In this document: one piece after another, positions 7,536 to 15,155 of the stretch
How the letters are laid out: every line of letters begins with the position of its first letter
Position numbering within the stretch: the first letter of the stretch is position 1
DNA from: Nesterenkonia massiliensis
GTDB taxonomy: Bacteria > Actinomycetota > Actinomycetes > Actinomycetales > Micrococcaceae
NCBI RefSeq assembly: GCF_000455245.1
Contig: NZ_HG005172.1
Coordinates: forward strand, 65,397-102,573
Length of the DNA stretch: 37,177 nucleotides
Direction of reading: 5' to 3'
The notes under the pieces: model-generated
What the model saw: the letters and a program-made list of their open reading frames with translations, nothing else
The model's database searches: none
What the model was told of the DNA's origin: nothing
Position numbers and translations under genes: made by a program

Positions 7536-9313
7536 AAGCACGGGCCGGTCGCGCTGCGGTCTGGATGATCGGGGTCCTAGCCTTGGTCTCCTGTGGAGCA
7601 CCGGGGGAGTCGGTCGATAGTTCACCGAGCGAATCGGCATCGCCCAGCAGTGCTGCCAGTGCCGACGGTTTCTGGCGTGATGAGGCCCTACCCGAGGCCA
7701 TTGCCGAGACGGTGCTCCAGCTCCCGGCACCTGAGGACAGCTCCCAGCTTGCTACTGCCAAGCTAGAAGTTCTTTCTTTAGACAGCGACGGCGAGTATGC
7801 GCGCCTTGTGGCAGCCTGGCTTCCTTCGCAACGGGACACTGCACTGGGTTCCACCGCCCTGAGTTCGCATAAGCACCGCTATGAGGCCACTCCCTTCATC
7901 AGACTCGCCGACCGTGAGACCGGGGAACTCATCGAGCCGCTTCGCGGGGAATCAAACGTCTTCGATTACCACGCACCGCCGCAGATCGAGCCGGAGGATG
8001 AGCCGGACGCGCCATCGGACGCCGCCGGAGCCAGCGGCCAGGAGACCGTTGTCCCGGGACGCGGCACATGCATCTGCTCCATGCTCTCTGGTGCCGCCGA
8101 GGGACAGCCCGACCGCACTGAGCTGATCTTTGTGGACTTCCCGCTGCCCGAGGCGGACGTCGTCGATATTGTCCTTGGAGAGTGGGCCGAGCCTGTCCCA
8201 GAGGTACCCATCACCCAGAACGAGCCTTTTATCCGACCCGACCCGGCGTCGTCGTGGTTCTTCACCCATACCTCCGGTGAAGACCCCCCGGAGCGGTACG
8301 GTGCCGGGGCGCGCTATGCGGTGCGCTATCCACTGGCAGCTCGGACCGAGACGCTCAGCGGAGTGACCACCACCATCGAAGAGCAGACCCAAGAAGTCTC
8401 ACTGCCGGCAGATGTGCTCTTCGAGTTCGGCTCCGCAGAGCTGAACCCGGAGGCAACCAGCATCATCGAATCGGCTGCTGAGAAGCTCAACGAGGAGGCT
8501 GCCGGTTCGAGTGTCACCGTGGAGGGGCACACTGACAACGTGGGATCGGCCGAGCTTAACCAGGAACTCTCTCAGGACCGAGCCGAGGCTGTGTTGGAGG
8601 TCATCGAGGACATGGTGGATGACTCCATCACGTTGGAGACCATCGGCTATGGCTTCACCCGACCACAGGTGCCCAATCTTGATGCCGATGGAGAACCAAT
8701 CCCGGAGAACCAGGCGCGCAACAGGCGCGTCAGTTTCCGCTATCCGGTGGTTGTCCAGGAAGCAGCGGTGGAGATCGACTTGGGCCAGGCCGGTGTGCAG
8801 GACCTACCGGAGGCTGAAGCAGCACCGGCGGGACCGGATGCCCTGGCGTCGTTCATCATCGAAGCCCCTCCAGGAGACACTTCCGGGACAGATATTCGCT
8901 TCGACGTCCGTGGCGCACAGCGCGAGGGCAACCTGGTAACTATGCGCTTTGGGCTGGCCTCAGCGAAGGGGATCCAACACCGGGGCACGGTGTTCACCGG
9001 CAACCCCGAACGGGGCGGCGCCCAGCACTTCGGGGATAACCCGCAAGGCGATGGAAACTCCCCGGGCCTGGCAAATATGAGTCTGATCGATGCAACCACT
9101 GATCGGCGGTACTTTCCGCTGGGCTCGGGGGACATGGGATGCCTGTGCACCGAAGTCGCAGGCACCGTCGAGACGCTGCCGGTGCAGCCCAGCCCCATGT
9201 ATGCCCAGTTCCATCTGCCGCAGGAGCTCCAGGGGCCGGTCATCGTGCACCTTCCCGATGCGGGACAGTTCCAGCTTCCGCAGGACGTCCTGGACCAGCT
9301 GCTCAGTGATTAA
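7532..9313 (+). CDS. OmpA-domain lipoprotein flanked by two similar CxC domains
   Basis: A 593-aa lipoprotein with lipobox LVSC, lipidated C21. After a Ser-rich linker comes a beta-rich domain (about 50-270) with a CxC motif (C180/C182). Then an OmpA C-terminal domain (about 290-405) shows FGSAELNPEA, GHTDN (H333, D335) and NRRVSF (N397, R398), the residues that bind diaminopimelate of peptidoglycan in this family. A second beta-rich domain (about 430-590) has another CxC (C537/C539). The flanking domains share a pattern of L.D..T followed by PL.G, CxC and a closing run of strands, suggesting duplication. It probably anchors a membrane-attached complex to the cell wall. It lies immediately before the tad locus and overlaps the upstream aminotransferase by 4 bases. 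Confidence 0.85.
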   Translation: MKARAGRAAVWMIGVLALVSCGAPGESVDSSPSESASPSSAASADGFWRDEALPEAIAETVLQLPAPEDSSQLATAKLEVLSLDSDGEYARLVAAWLPSQRDTALGSTALSSHKHRYEATPFIRLADRETGELIEPLRGESNVFDYHAPPQIEPEDEPDAPSDAAGASGQETVVPGRGTCICSMLSGAAEGQPDRTELIFVDFPLPEADVVDIVLGEWAEPVPEVPITQNEPFIRPDPASSWFFTHTSGEDPPERYGAGARYAVRYPLAARTETLSGVTTTIEEQTQEVSLPADVLFEFGSAELNPEATSIIESAAEKLNEEAAGSSVTVEGHTDNVGSAELNQELSQDRAEAVLEVIEDMVDDSITLETIGYGFTRPQVPNLDADGEPIPENQARNRRVSFRYPVVVQEAAVEIDLGQAGVQDLPEAEAAPAGPDALASFIIEAPPGDTSGTDIRFDVRGAQREGNLVTMRFGLASAKGIQHRGTVFTGNPERGGAQHFGDNPQGDGNSPGLANMSLIDATTDRRYFPLGSGDMGCLCTEVAGTVETLPVQPSPMYAQFHLPQELQGPVIVHLPDAGQFQLPQDVLDQLLSD

Positions 9314-9316
9314 CGG

Positions 9317-9400
9317 TGCGGTCCCGACCGTAGGGCCCCTGGGCCCAAAATTGCGGTTGGGTACAGCTATAGGCCCGAACTCTCAATAATTCTCAGACGT
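9317..9400 (+). promoter_or_regulatory. Tad-locus promoter with GG-octamer array (A)
   Basis: GC-rich half-sites lie upstream of the first gene of the locus: TAGGGCCC (9331), CTGGGCCC (9339), TTGGGTAC (9357), ATAGGCCC (9369). A candidate minus-10 AATAAT (9385-9390) starts 16 bases after the last one begins. The module ACCGT-N-GGGCCCCTGG followed by 14 bases and TTGGG is repeated almost exactly at 13282-13317. This implies a transcript starting near 9397 with a leader of about 60 bases. Confidence 0.5.
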
Positions 9401-9456
9401 TCAGGTTTACCGTGGTGAGGACACTGGGAGGACGACAGAAGAGAGCCGGAAACCTC

Positions 9457-9831
9457 ATGGACGTGATCCGCAGTTGGGCGTTGTCCATGGTGGTGTTCGC
9501 CATTCTGTACTTCCTGATCGATCTGGTGATTACTTCCCCCGCTAGGTATATCTACCTGCTGTGCCCCTTGCTCGGGGCAATAGCGGCCAGTGTTTTCCAC
9601 GCCGAGTATGGCCGCGGGGGATGGATCCGACACCTGACCGCAGTAGTCCCTGTGCCGGCACTGCTCACCAGTGCTCTGGTAATTCTGAGCCGGGGACTGC
9701 CTGAGAACTCAATGAATCTTGGGCCCTACGGTTATGCCCTTGGCGCAGGTGCGGTGACAGCCGCGGTGGGTCTGGGTGTGGTGATGCTTATTCGGCTGTT
9801 GATGACGACCAGAGAATCCGCTGATGTCTGA
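9457..9831 (+). CDS. Small polytopic membrane protein of the tad locus
   Basis: A 124-aa protein with about four hydrophobic segments (residues 8-24, 29-46, 60-80, 92-115). ATG 9457 is chosen because the product then aligns end to end with the 121-aa protein at 27024: MD..R.W, LCPLL..AAS..H.E.G.GGW.RHL.AV.P.PA, and the C-terminal G.G..MLIR. The GTG at 9412 would add 15 residues unsupported by the paralogue. The two paralogues bracket the whole tad locus. The gene overlaps the prepilin peptidase by 8 bases. Function unknown; a membrane partner of pilus biogenesis is an inference from context. Confidence 0.75.
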   Translation: MDVIRSWALSMVVFAILYFLIDLVITSPARYIYLLCPLLGAIAASVFHAEYGRGGWIRHLTAVVPVPALLTSALVILSRGLPENSMNLGPYGYALGAGAVTAAVGLGVVMLIRLLMTTRESADV

Positions 9832-10453
9832 ACAGCAGTCCGCACCGCCTGTACAGGCCGAGGCGCCAAATCAGGAGCGCTCTTCTAGCCGACTGCTGGC
9901 TGATGGTCCAGCGGGCCCGCGATTCTGGGTGCCCACGGTGGCTATCTCAGTGGTACTGACAGCAGCGGCCTTAGCGTTGAGCCGCGAATCCTGGCCGGCT
10001 ACCGCAGCTTTGGGTCTGTTTGCCGCTTCTTCAGGCCTTCTCGGAGCGATCGATATCCGCGAGCACAGGCTGCCTGATGTCATCACCAAGCCGCTGGCGC
10101 TGGCCTGTGCGGTCCTCTTGACAGTTGCAGCATGGATGACGGGGGACTGGGGGAGGCTGGGCGTGGCTGGAGCCTGCGCAGCCGCCGCTACTGCCGTCTT
10201 CTTTATCCTCTTTGTCCTGGGACAAGGGCAGCTGGGCTTCGGAGATGTCAAGCTGATGCTATCGCTAGGACTGGTGCTGGGGTGGCAGGGGCCCACGGTG
10301 CTGATCATCAGCATCACCCTAGGGCTGATCCTTGCGCTGGTCTCGGGGGTCGTCATGATCGTGCTGGGTAAACTGGCCGGACTCAGAGCTCATCTGGCGC
10401 TGGGTCCTTATCTGCTCATCGGCGCACTGCTCTTGGCGATACTCACTTATTGA
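9824..10453 (+). CDS. tadV: Prepilin peptidase, TadV/CpaA type (A24 aspartic protease)
   Basis: A 209-aa polytopic membrane protease that cleaves the leader of Flp-type prepilins at the cytoplasmic face. The two catalytic aspartates of the A24 family are visible: D77 in AIDIREHRLPD and D141 in GFGDVKLM. There is no N-terminal methylase domain, as expected for TadV/CpaA rather than PilD. Its substrates in this window would be the proteins with G-xxxx-E motifs at 13460, 16921 (C-terminal domain), 18447 and 24948. A hydrophilic N-terminus of about 35 residues precedes the first membrane helix. It overlaps the upstream gene by 8 bases. Confidence 0.88.
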   Translation: MSEQQSAPPVQAEAPNQERSSSRLLADGPAGPRFWVPTVAISVVLTAAALALSRESWPATAALGLFAASSGLLGAIDIREHRLPDVITKPLALACAVLLTVAAWMTGDWGRLGVAGACAAAATAVFFILFVLGQGQLGFGDVKLMLSLGLVLGWQGPTVLIISITLGLILALVSGVVMIVLGKLAGLRAHLALGPYLLIGALLLAILTY

Positions 10454-10493
10454 TGCTTGTACCTCCCGACGATGTTGTCGGCGGGTTGCCGGT

Positions 10494-10506
10494 TAGGATG
10501 CAGAAT
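10494..10506 (+). promoter_or_regulatory. Possible leaderless minus-10 element
   Basis: TAGGAT (10494-10499) is followed by 7 bases and then ATG 10507, the geometry expected if transcription begins at the start codon. No good minus-35 is visible, and the gene could also be read through from the peptidase gene. Confidence 0.35.
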
Positions 10507-11043
10507 ATGAGGCGCAGATCGTTGCTGGGTGGAACTCGGCGGCAACAGCAGCTCCAAGAGCAGCTCCAGCAGCAGCAGGAGATCGACCACAAGTGGGCGG
10601 AACCGCAGGTCAGCACCGCGCCCGCCGAGACTTCTGAGCCAGCTGAGAAGGCACCTTCTGCGGCGTCTCCAAGTGGCGAGGACTTAGTCGATATCCCGCA
10701 GTGGCTGCCTCAAATCTCTGAGGAACCCAGGCAGGCGCAGTACCCAGCACTGCCGGTGAGCCTGTCTGATACTCCCTTGCCCCGCCCCAGCCCCAGCGAG
10801 CAGCCCGAGCCTGGAGAGCAGCCGGCGCAGCGGCGCAGGGACATCAGACGCGCTCGCGCACCGAAGGGGCGCAGCGATCAGAATCCTCAACCCAGAGCTG
10901 AGCCGGTCGAGGTATCGCTGGATGAGCAGATGCAGCAGCTGGGCGCTGATCAGCACAAGGCGCGTCAGCTGGCCAGGGCCGGACGTTTCCTGCTGGTGCT
11001 GGTGCTGACGGTGAGTGTGCTCATCGCGTTCATCGGCAATTGA
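10507..11043 (+). CDS. Tail-anchored Gln-rich hypothetical protein
   Basis: A 178-aa protein with a basic start, a glutamine-rich coiled-coil-like stretch (residues 13-28), a Pro/Ser/Glu-rich disordered middle with basic patches (RRRDIRRARAPKGR), and a single C-terminal hydrophobic segment of about 18 residues ending in FIGN. This is the profile of a tail-anchored cytoplasmic protein. Alternative starts are ATG 10453, which overlaps the previous stop as TGATG, and ATG 10498. I prefer 10507 because of the minus-10 placement and because the extra residues look non-conserved. No known domain; its position suggests a role with the pilus machinery. Confidence 0.6.
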   Translation: MRRRSLLGGTRRQQQLQEQLQQQQEIDHKWAEPQVSTAPAETSEPAEKAPSAASPSGEDLVDIPQWLPQISEEPRQAQYPALPVSLSDTPLPRPSPSEQPEPGEQPAQRRRDIRRARAPKGRSDQNPQPRAEPVEVSLDEQMQQLGADQHKARQLARAGRFLLVLVLTVSVLIAFIGN

Positions 11044-11079
11044 CTCGGCAGGTAGAGCCCGGCCGCGAACAGGGCGCCC

Positions 11080-11607
11080 CTAAATGCTCTGCCGGTGACG
11101 GCGTCGGTTCTCTTCGAAGGCCTCCTGGATCTGCTGCACCACGGGGAGGTTCTCCGCGGAGAGCAACCGAGACGTCTTCCGGCGCTTGGGCGGCACGGCG
11201 GCAGTCAGCGCGCCGCCGGTAATCGCAGCTAACATGAGCGTGATGTCGATGATCAGGGCAAACAGTGCTGCGACTCCGGACTGCTGGAGCACGCCGCCGG
11301 AGACCATGCCCATCAGGTTCAAGGGCACAAATACCAGAGAGTAGCCGGTCAGCCCGCTGAACAGACAGGTGAGCATGATCATTCCGAGGCTCGCGCCAGC
11401 CTGCCACAGCGGCCGGGCCTGCCAGCGTGCGACGCCGGCTCGGGTCAGCACCGCCAGCACGGTGAGCACAATCACGACAACGGATTGACCGGTCAACCAC
11501 GCTATCGGCGGCCCCAGCACTACCGCCACGGCCAGCAGTGTGGTGCTCAGCACCAGATGAAGCAAGATGCCGCGGCTCAGTGCTGGGACGTGCACTGTGA
11601 ATGTCAT
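11080..11607 (-). CDS. Polytopic membrane protein, hypothetical
   Basis: A 175-aa protein with four to five membrane segments (about residues 10-30, 40-60, 70-95, 115-140) and a basic cytoplasmic C-terminal tail rich in Arg (PKRRKTSRLL and ENRRRHRQS). Its ATG overlaps the stop of the upstream extracytoplasmic protein by 4 bases (11604-11607), so the two are coupled. It is the last gene of a three-gene minus-strand operon inside the tad locus. No family recognised. Confidence 0.7.
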   Translation of the reverse strand: MTFTVHVPALSRGILLHLVLSTTLLAVAVVLGPPIAWLTGQSVVVIVLTVLAVLTRAGVARWQARPLWQAGASLGMIMLTCLFSGLTGYSLVFVPLNLMGMVSGGVLQQSGVAALFALIIDITLMLAAITGGALTAAVPPKRRKTSRLLSAENLPVVQQIQEAFEENRRRHRQSI

Positions 11608-12830
11608 GAGCTGTCCCCTTCCGAGTCAGGTTCGACCTCGCATGTGAGCAGAGGCTCAAATCTGCTTGAGGCGATGCTCAGGTCAGCGGTGCGGGCATCA
11701 ACTAACCGAGTGCTTGGGCCCTGGACTGGAGCGTCTCGAAGCACTAATCCCTGTGCCGTTTCGCTGAGCAAATCGTGCGTGACGTCTCCAGAGCCGATGA
11801 TCCGGTGACCGGTCTCCACCAGCACCGCATCGGTTCGGATCCGATCGGCAATGCCGGTATAGAGTTCGCGCCGTTCACCGTGGGAGAGCCGGTCTTCGGC
11901 GGTGAGAAGGGGCGCTGCGGCACCGCCGACGCTCTCCATGGCGAAGATCTCCCGGTAAAGCGCCTCGTTTGCCGTTCGGGTCAGATCCAGTGCATAGCTG
12001 CGCAGGATGGACGGAGTTTCCGGGCTGGTCTGCGGATTCGGCGCCTCCTCGGGCCGCGCTACAGCAGTGATGTACTCATGCGAGGACCGCAGCTGGTCAA
12101 GGGACCAATCTGCCACCGCGGGGCCCTCGAATTTCAGTCGCCGGGGAGCCAAATCAGCCCCGAGTTCTACGGTATAGCTGAAGAACCCCCACATTCCCAG
12201 TTCGTCCATCAGGCCACGCAGCTCCGGGGTGGCGGAACCGTCGGGGATGATCACCGATAGCTTAGTCACTGCCCCCTGGTCGTCGGTATGCACGGCTCCA
12301 GCGGACCCCTCACCGGCTGGATCTGTGATGTTTCGGACGGTGCTTTCGGGGGTGATAGCAGCTTGGTGGTCTAGCTGTAAGAGTTGCAGCATCTGTAGGT
12401 AGCCGTCGCGGACAGGTTGACCTGTGGGGCCTGCGGCAGCATTGGCCACGTCGCCCAGGGCAGACGAATGGTCAAGGACCCAACGCTGAGCATTTTCCCA
12501 GCGTTGAAAGGTGTACACCTCCGCGACGTCGGGCTCGGTGGTGACCACCACTGATGCGGAGTCGTCCCCGTACTGGACCAAACGAGCAGTTTCTGCAGGC
12601 TGCTGTTGGGCGAAAGCAAAGGACGCGCGGGCCACTGCTCGGTCGCGTCCGTGGTACTGACACACCGGAGGAGACTGTGGGAATGCCCCGCACTCCCCGG
12701 TATCGGTGCAGACAGCGAGAGTCAGGCGGTGGGAGACGTCTCGGCCGACCACCAGTACGAGAGAAGTCAGCACCACCACGATGATCAGCAGTGCGCTGGT
12801 CAACGAGGGCAATTGGCGGGGGAGCTTCAT
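11604..12830 (-). CDS. Membrane-anchored extracytoplasmic protein, hypothetical
   Basis: A 408-aa protein with one N-terminal membrane segment (about residues 11-29) and a long extracytoplasmic region. A cysteine cluster follows the anchor (C41, C47 and C57) and one more cysteine lies near the C-terminus, suggesting disulfides. The remainder is mixed alpha/beta, with a stretch around residues 180-300 resembling a substrate or partner-binding fold, but I do not recognise a family. Its ATG shares one base with the stop of the DUF192 gene and its 3' end overlaps the next gene by 4 bases. Operon context suggests it works at the cell surface with the pilus. Confidence 0.7.
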   Translation of the reverse strand: MKLPRQLPSLTSALLIIVVVLTSLVLVVGRDVSHRLTLAVCTDTGECGAFPQSPPVCQYHGRDRAVARASFAFAQQQPAETARLVQYGDDSASVVVTTEPDVAEVYTFQRWENAQRWVLDHSSALGDVANAAAGPTGQPVRDGYLQMLQLLQLDHQAAITPESTVRNITDPAGEGSAGAVHTDDQGAVTKLSVIIPDGSATPELRGLMDELGMWGFFSYTVELGADLAPRRLKFEGPAVADWSLDQLRSSHEYITAVARPEEAPNPQTSPETPSILRSYALDLTRTANEALYREIFAMESVGGAAAPLLTAEDRLSHGERRELYTGIADRIRTDAVLVETGHRIIGSGDVTHDLLSETAQGLVLRDAPVQGPSTRLVDARTADLSIASSRFEPLLTCEVEPDSEGDSS

Positions 12831-13198
12831 CAGATGGAGAACCTCAGTGTGCTGCCGCGGGTGACACCTAAGCGCTCGAGTTCACCCACGGGCAGCTCCC
12901 AGACAGCGATAGCCCCTCGTCGGGGGGCGTGGACACGCCAAGGCTTGAGCACTGCGGTGTCAATCACTGAGCCAGAGTTGTCGATATAGGCAACATCCAG
13001 AGTCCTTCGCATACCGAATCCATGCACTGAGTTGCAGGGCCGCAATAAGACGATGTCCCCTCCGAAGAGCAGGCCAGTAAGACGCCGGAGAAAAGTCCCA
13101 GCCTGTGGCACGGCGTAAGTCCTGGTCTCATCAACGGCGATGTGAATGGTCTTGGCGCGTGCCGAGAGTTCCTTCAGTTGTGCGGAGTAGCTGGCCAT
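12830..13198 (-). CDS. DUF192 family protein
   Basis: A 122-aa protein matching the DUF192 (UPF0127) pattern: a GLLFGGD turn, a central CNSVHGFGMRRTLDVAYID segment in the position of the family's WM.NT..PLDI.F.D block, a Val-Leu-Lys-Pro turn, and a terminal ELPVGELERLGVTRGSTLRF that matches the conserved LELPAG...GI..GD end. DUF192 genes commonly accompany tad loci in actinobacteria; the biochemical role is unknown. There is no obvious signal peptide. A plausible Shine-Dalgarno AGGGGA lies 9 bases before ATG 13198. It is the first gene of the minus-strand operon and divergent from the Flp pilin gene. Confidence 0.75.
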   Translation of the reverse strand: MASYSAQLKELSARAKTIHIAVDETRTYAVPQAGTFLRRLTGLLFGGDIVLLRPCNSVHGFGMRRTLDVAYIDNSGSVIDTAVLKPWRVHAPRRGAIAVWELPVGELERLGVTRGSTLRFSI

Positions 13199-13459
13199 CG
13201 GTGGGCGTCCCCTGTTCGGACCGTACTGATGCTTTGTTCAGTTTGCCACGGCTGTGCGCGCCCCGGGTAATTGCGACCCCAACCGTGCGGGCCCCTGGTC
13301 TCAACTGACAGGTTGGGCCCATCACTGGGACCGCATGCCCTAGGTGGGCGGCACCGGGTTTGGCAAAGTAGTCATCGCAGGGGGCCGGAGAGAAACGAAT
13401 TCCAAGGCTTCGAACCGAAGAAGCAGCGTAGAGCTGACATGGGAAAGGAATTACCCGAG
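13199..13459. promoter_or_regulatory. Divergent control region with GG-octamer array (B)
   Basis: This 261-base region separates the DUF192 operon from the Flp pilin gene. Half-sites on the plus strand are GCGGGCCC (13287), CTGGTCTC (13295), TTGGGCCC (13313) and CTGGGACC (13325). The first three have the same 8 and 18 base start-to-start spacing as array A, and the last pair is 12 apart as elsewhere. ACCGT-NN-GGGCCCCTGG is shared with array A. On the minus strand TTGGGGTC (13282-13275) could serve the DUF192 operon. Minus-10 elements are not clear. Confidence 0.5.
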
Positions 13460-13663
13460 ATGACTAACTACTACCTGAACCTGATGAACCTGATCTCCCA
13501 GCGCCGTGAGTCCGGCCAGGGCACCATCGAATACGTCGGCATCGCTGTGGTGATCGGCCTGATGGTTGTGGTCCTGCTTGGTGCTGCCTCGGGTTGGGGC
13601 AGCGAGCTCAGCGGTCAGGTGAGCGACCTGATCACCAACATCACCGAGCGTGGCAGCTGGTGA
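13460..13663 (+). CDS. flp: Flp-type major pilin
   Basis: A 67-aa small pilin. The leader ends at G19 and the mature protein would begin QGTIEYVG, the class III G-xxxx-EY processing motif (E24, Y25) of Flp pilins, followed by a single hydrophobic helix (residues 26-42) and a short Ser-rich/acidic tail. Size and layout are typical of the major Flp subunit cleaved by TadV. ATG 13460 is preceded by GGAAAGGA at 13442-13449 with a 10-base spacer; ATG 13439 is an in-frame alternative adding seven residues with a weak ribosome site. A strong terminator hairpin follows, so the pilin forms its own short transcript, as expected for a subunit needed in excess. Confidence 0.9.
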   Translation: MTNYYLNLMNLISQRRESGQGTIEYVGIAVVIGLMVVVLLGAASGWGSELSGQVSDLITNITERGSW

Positions 13664-13692
13664 CCTCTGACGCAATGGCATAGCGCTTTGTG

Positions 13693-13740
13693 GGCGGCGT
13701 CTCATCCCTGGAATCAGTGGATGAGACGCCGCCTTCGGGC
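13693..13740 (+). terminator. Strong hairpin terminator after flp
   Basis: A perfect 15-bp inverted repeat: GGCGGCGTCTCATCC (13693-13707) pairs with GGATGAGACGCCGCC (13719-13733) around an 11-base loop. Only two T follow, so it may act with a factor or as a transcript stabiliser, but placement 30 bases after the pilin stop and before the next promoter supports termination. Confidence 0.8.
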
Positions 13741-13744
13741 GTAG

Positions 13745-13766
13745 TAGGCCCCTTCGCGCCATAGTG
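13745..13766 (+). promoter_or_regulatory. Promoter with one GG-octamer (C)
   Basis: TAGGCCCC (13745-13752) lies 15 bases before a candidate minus-10 CATAGT (13760-13765), the same spacing as TAGGCCCG to AATAAT in array A. CCATAGTG is shared with the promoter at 15221. Fewer half-sites are visible here than at the other promoters. Confidence 0.4.
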
Positions 13767-13824
13767 TAATCTCTGGCGCGGGGGGCGTCTCTGCAGTAAC
13801 TGGAGTTCAGAAAGGGAACGGAAG

Positions 13825-14562
13825 ATGACGCGGTTCGCACGAAATTCTGCCTGTTTGGCGGTAGCTGGGGTGCTCGTATTGAGTGCCTGCGCCCCGGAGG
13901 GTACAGCCGAGGAAGAGTCAGGAGCAGAAACTGCAGAGTCTTCACCAGAGACCGAGGTTGCACCTGAGCCGGCCGAGGGCGATCAATCCTCTGAAACTGC
14001 GACGGTTCCTTCCGAGGGTACTGACTCTGACGAGGACGACGGGGATGCCGAAGGCCTTGAGAGCGATGACTCGATTGAGGAAGTGCGACTGGACTTCATT
14101 GAAGAGCTTGAGCTCGGCGAACCCGACTCCACTCTGACGTACCCCACCCCGGGTGCGCCCGGTGGCGAGATCACCCTGGACGTCTACCCGGTGGAGGTGC
14201 AGGACAAAGTGATGCGGTTAGCCCTGGTGTTCTACCCGGAGTATGACGGTGAGACTCTGGATTACTACGAGCTGCACAACCTTGAGACCAGTGGGCAGGA
14301 CTGGCGTAACCGGGAATTGGCTCCTCAGCTGATCGACCGACAGCATTACGTCAAGTACGAGGTGATCCGTCCTCACCGCAGCCTAGGCCTCGAGGGTCAT
14401 GTTCAGTGGGCTCGTGAAGTTGAGGGTGCCGAGATGACCTCCGGCGAGCCTTTCGTCTGGTGGGGCTTCCTGCCTGCACCGGAGGATGAGATCGACGTGA
14501 TCGACGTTGAGTTGCCACAGCTGGATCTGCCCCCCTTTGAGGATGTGGAGGTCATCCGATGA
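13825..14562 (+). CDS. Acidic lipoprotein of the tad locus
   Basis: A 245-aa lipoprotein with lipobox LSAC (C22), preceded by a good Shine-Dalgarno (AAAGGGAACGG). Residues 25-95 are a Glu/Asp/Ser-rich disordered linker of the type that spans the cell wall; residues 100-245 form a beta-rich domain ending in strands with a Pro-rich close (LPAPEDEIDVIDVELPQ, then PPFEDVEV). This close resembles the ends of both beta domains of the OmpA lipoprotein at 7532. Its ATGA overlap with the following OmpA-domain gene suggests the pair is a split version of that protein. Exact role unknown. Confidence 0.8.
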   Translation: MTRFARNSACLAVAGVLVLSACAPEGTAEEESGAETAESSPETEVAPEPAEGDQSSETATVPSEGTDSDEDDGDAEGLESDDSIEEVRLDFIEELELGEPDSTLTYPTPGAPGGEITLDVYPVEVQDKVMRLALVFYPEYDGETLDYYELHNLETSGQDWRNRELAPQLIDRQHYVKYEVIRPHRSLGLEGHVQWAREVEGAEMTSGEPFVWWGFLPAPEDEIDVIDVELPQLDLPPFEDVEVIR

Positions 14563-15155
14563 CCCGGTCCTTGGTGCGTTCAGGCTTATCCGGTCTCCTG
14601 GTCCTGGGGTTCTCGGTTACCGCAGTCTCTACCGCTTCCGCTGTTGAGCAGGGACCGGCTGTGGGGGACAATGAGATCCCCGATCAGTTGAGTGCTGAGT
14701 GGGAGTCCAGCCTCTCAGAAGACCTGTTGCGAATGTGGACTACCCATCACGATCCGCAGATGTGGATCACCCACCTCGGGGGCGAAGAATGGGACGCCGA
14801 AGAAGGCATCACGTTAGAGACGGATATTCTCTTCAGCCCGAATAAATGGGACCTTCCGGAGAACGCCGGGGAGACGATCGCTGCACTGGTGGAGGAGATT
14901 CCAGAGGGCGCTTCGATTGCGGTTCACGGTCATACCGACTCCAACCCGGTGAATCAGGACCTGTTCGACTTCGATAACCAGGAGCTCTCGGAGAACCGCG
15001 CCCAGGCGGTAGCAGATGCTCTGGCGAAGGAGCGCCCTGATCTGCAGATGACGGTCGAAGGGTTTGGTGAAACCGAGCCGGCTGTGGCAGAAGACCCGGA
15101 GGATTCATCCACCTACGCAGCAAACCGTCGGGTGGAGATCCGCCCGGGCGACTGA
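14559..15155 (+). CDS. Secreted OmpA-domain protein
   Basis: A 198-aa protein with a Sec signal peptide (hydrophobic core 10-24, likely cleavage after TASA) and a C-terminal OmpA-like domain (about 85-198). The peptidoglycan-binding signature is present: HGHTDS (H125, T126, D127), LSENRAQAVADAL, and NRRVEI (N189, R190). It should bind meso-diaminopimelate-type or related peptidoglycan outside the membrane and, through the coupled lipoprotein encoded just upstream (4-base overlap), hold a complex at the wall. It lies between the pilin gene and cpaB, so an anchoring role for the pilus is inferred. Confidence 0.85.
   Translation: MTRSLVRSGLSGLLVLGFSVTAVSTASAVEQGPAVGDNEIPDQLSAEWESSLSEDLLRMWTTHHDPQMWITHLGGEEWDAEEGITLETDILFSPNKWDLPENAGETIAALVEEIPEGASIAVHGHTDSNPVNQDLFDFDNQELSENRAQAVADALAKERPDLQMTVEGFGETEPAVAEDPEDSSTYAANRRVEIRPGD

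Noticed and set aside
9331-9346. GGGCCCCTGGGCCC as a terminator
   Set aside because: The arms could pair, but the loop would be only two bases and no T-run follows; homology with 13289-13300 supports a control element instead.
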